This document shows, one piece after another, positions 62,404-64,000 of a DNA stretch of 64,000 nt. A program made the position numbers and the translations under genes. Positions within the stretch are counted from its first letter, which is position 1; each line of letters opens with the position of its first letter. This DNA comes from Brachionus plicatilis (Eukaryota > Rotifera > Eurotatoria > Ploima > Brachionidae): positions 415,731 through 479,730 of the forward strand of contig QEOQ01000274.1 in NCBI GenBank assembly GCA_010279815.1, in the 5' to 3' direction. A model generated the notes under the pieces. The model had not been told where the DNA came from, searched no databases, and was given only the letters and a program-made list of their open reading frames with translations.

Positions 62404-64000
62404 ATGTCAAAGAAAATTCACCAAAGAAATGAATTATCTTTTGGTCAACTCGATAAATTTTTTAAAAAAATTTATATTCTATATCCATGTATTTTTCTTT
62501 GTTTTTGGCTAATTCACTTCATTTATGAAAGCACAAGTAATTTTTTCGTATGCAATTTTTTTAATCCCATTATTTTACTTGATATTTTAAAGATTTTAAA
62601 AATTTTGAATACCTTAAAAATGAAGAAGAATATTATTGGAAGAGTTATAAAAATATAATACTTAATAATTACGGCTTATTGTGGCTAATGTTTACATATT
62701 TTTTTGAAAAAACTCTCAAAAAACTTTTTAAAGACCAAGTACGATTTATTTTTAAAAAAATTTTAATTACTTTCTAAACAAATTTTTTTTCAGAACAGAA
62801 AATTTTCAATTTGTCTATGGTCTCTATTTATTTTATCGAATTTTGTATCAGTTCAACTTATTTTGGTCCTGTTCTCCTATCAAACTATATTTTACATTGC
62901 TACAGCGTTTATCCGGTCAAAAATAGTCATATGGATCCTTTATTTTCGTCTCACCAGCTTTTTTAAAAATAACCTATACGTAAGTTGAAACAAAAAAAAT
63001 TTATTTATTTTTTTATTATTTTAGTCACAATTTGTAAATGACAATACGGGCCAATTTGATTTTTTGTTTAGTATTTTTCAGTATGATTCTTTTCTTAAAA
63101 TAATTAGCTTTTGTTGCCAAAAAATTGATTCAAATGATAGCCAAATGAGCTTAATAAACTATTTCTACTATATCAATCATCCTACATTTTTGTTTCCAGG
63201 AATCTTTGTTCCATTCAAAAATTTTATCCAGATTGATCAACCTAATCGAGGCATAAAAGGAAAAAAAATTATTTTTCTTTTGCTAAAAGTTATCATCAAC
63301 AGCTTTATTATTGAATTTTTTGCTCGTTTTACCTCAATTTTTTCAATGTTTAATGCAATTGACTATGCCATTCAAACTTTTTCATCCTTTTCAATAGTAT
63401 TTTATCAAACTTCAAAATTAAATTAATGTTTAATTTTAATATTTAGCTAATAGCTATTCCTATCCAATGTACCTTATCAGGTCTAGTCAGCTTCAATGTT
63501 TTTGGTCTAGCAAATGTTTTTCACATGCTGAATGGAGTTGAAACAACTGAACTTCCAAGGTGTGCTTTTTTTGTGTCTAGCATTAGTGAAATGTGGCGGT
63601 AAGAAAAAATCATCAATTAAAAAAAAAAAATTTCAATTTTTTTTAAGAAACTGGAATTCAGGTGTTCACATATTTATCAAAAAGTATTATTCAAAAGACA
63701 AATTTTTTTTTCAGATTTTAATTCTATTTAAAAGCTATGTCTATACTCCTTTGGGTGGAAAGCAGTCAAAACTAACATATTTCATTTCCTTATCAGCATC
63801 TTTTATTTTTAGTGCCTACTATCATGGATTTTCATCTACTTTTATTTTTTGGGCTTTCATCAACATTATCATGATGTTTATAGAATCATTTATGTTCAAT
63901 TTTATGTTCAATAATCAATGGGTATTTTTTTTTATTCAAAAAAAAATATAAATTTTTTTTTCCAGTTTATAAAAAATAAAATACCATGGAAAAGAGCTTT
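62404..64000 (+). CDS. HHAT/GUP1-type MBOAT acyltransferase, 5' part
   Basis: Exons by splice signals: 62404-62536, 62593-62738, 62794-62979, 63025-63396, an exon starting 63448 and ending at a GTAAGA donor at about 63600, about 63648-63920, and a last one starting near 63966 and leaving the window. Introns are 45-65 bp and frames join throughout. The product is a multi-pass membrane protein. Family marks are the L-F-S..F-C-C segment and N-Y-F-Y-Y-I-N-H-P-T-F-L-F-P-G-I with F-x-x-F-I (exon 4), M-W-R-N-W-N-S-G-V-H (exon 5/6 junction), V-Y-T-P-L-G-G, and S-A-Y-Y-H-G with the invariant catalytic His. This pattern is closest to Hedgehog acyltransferase and its GUP1 relatives, which act in the ER membrane and palmitoylate or O-acylate a secreted substrate. 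HHAT against HHATL/GUP1 cannot be decided without the 3' end. Confidence 0.75.

Overview
The window is a strongly AT-rich stretch of a small-intron animal genome, not a bacterial or phage sequence. Genes have GT..AG introns (many 50-75 bp), one chymotrypsin-fold protease with a secretory leader, one MBOAT acyltransferase and one WD-repeat protein, separated by layers of transposable elements. A monogonont rotifer (Brachionus-like) would fit the base composition and the mix of Penelope, Gypsy, CR1-like, hAT and Mutator-like elements, but that is inference; no rRNA, tRNA or mitochondrial marker was recognised to settle it. One assembly gap of Ns lies at 22547-23217.

Layout. 1-7.7 kb: a giant inverted duplication (arms 311-3381 and 4884-7682) that carries a Mutator-like transposase N-terminus in both arms and an exon of a Tudor-domain gene; its spacer holds a nested 780-bp fold-back hAT element with a perfect 8-bp target duplication. 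7.7-13 kb: dispersed repeats, a solo LTR, two nested MITEs and a Penelope endonuclease (GIY-YIG) fragment. 13-18.4 kb: two protein genes, a Gly/Lys/Arg-repeat membrane protein and a WD-repeat protein, around a 1.2-kb repeat that recurs at 27.4-28.7 kb. 18.5-29 kb: mariner-type MITE, decayed hAT transposase, a minus-strand Gypsy element with an hAT element inserted in its gag (8-bp duplication), an hAT C-terminus and a LINE scrap. 29.1-33 kb: a two-exon trypsin-like protease whose 2.8-kb intron is filled with MITEs. 34.3-38 kb: a CR1-group LINE with both ORFs open. 38.2-41.2 kb: a Mutator-like element with a DDE transposase and an Ulp1-like cysteine protease, broken by frameshifts. 41.5-47.1 kb: LINE and Penelope reverse-transcriptase wrecks. 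47.2-58.6 kb: Gypsy element B on the plus strand, split by a nearly complete Gypsy element C on the minus strand (49289-56146) that has both LTRs, PBS, PPT, a 4-bp target duplication and an extra 3' ORF with a coiled coil and a RING-like end. 59-60.9 kb: a third Gypsy remnant (D) with an extra 3' coding region ending in a J-domain. 61.3 kb to the end: a small secreted Cys-rich peptide gene with an in-frame TGA, and the 5' exons of an HHAT/GUP1-type MBOAT gene that runs off the window.

How it works together. The host genes do not form a pathway; they are islands between transposons. The elements show a clear order of events: a hAT MITE in a repeat that was later copied, hAT in Gypsy, Gypsy in Gypsy, MITE in MITE. 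The observations most worth following are the MULE/Tudor inverted duplication, which has the form of a hairpin-RNA locus, and the two Gypsy elements that carry unrelated extra 3' genes (RING-like and J-domain).
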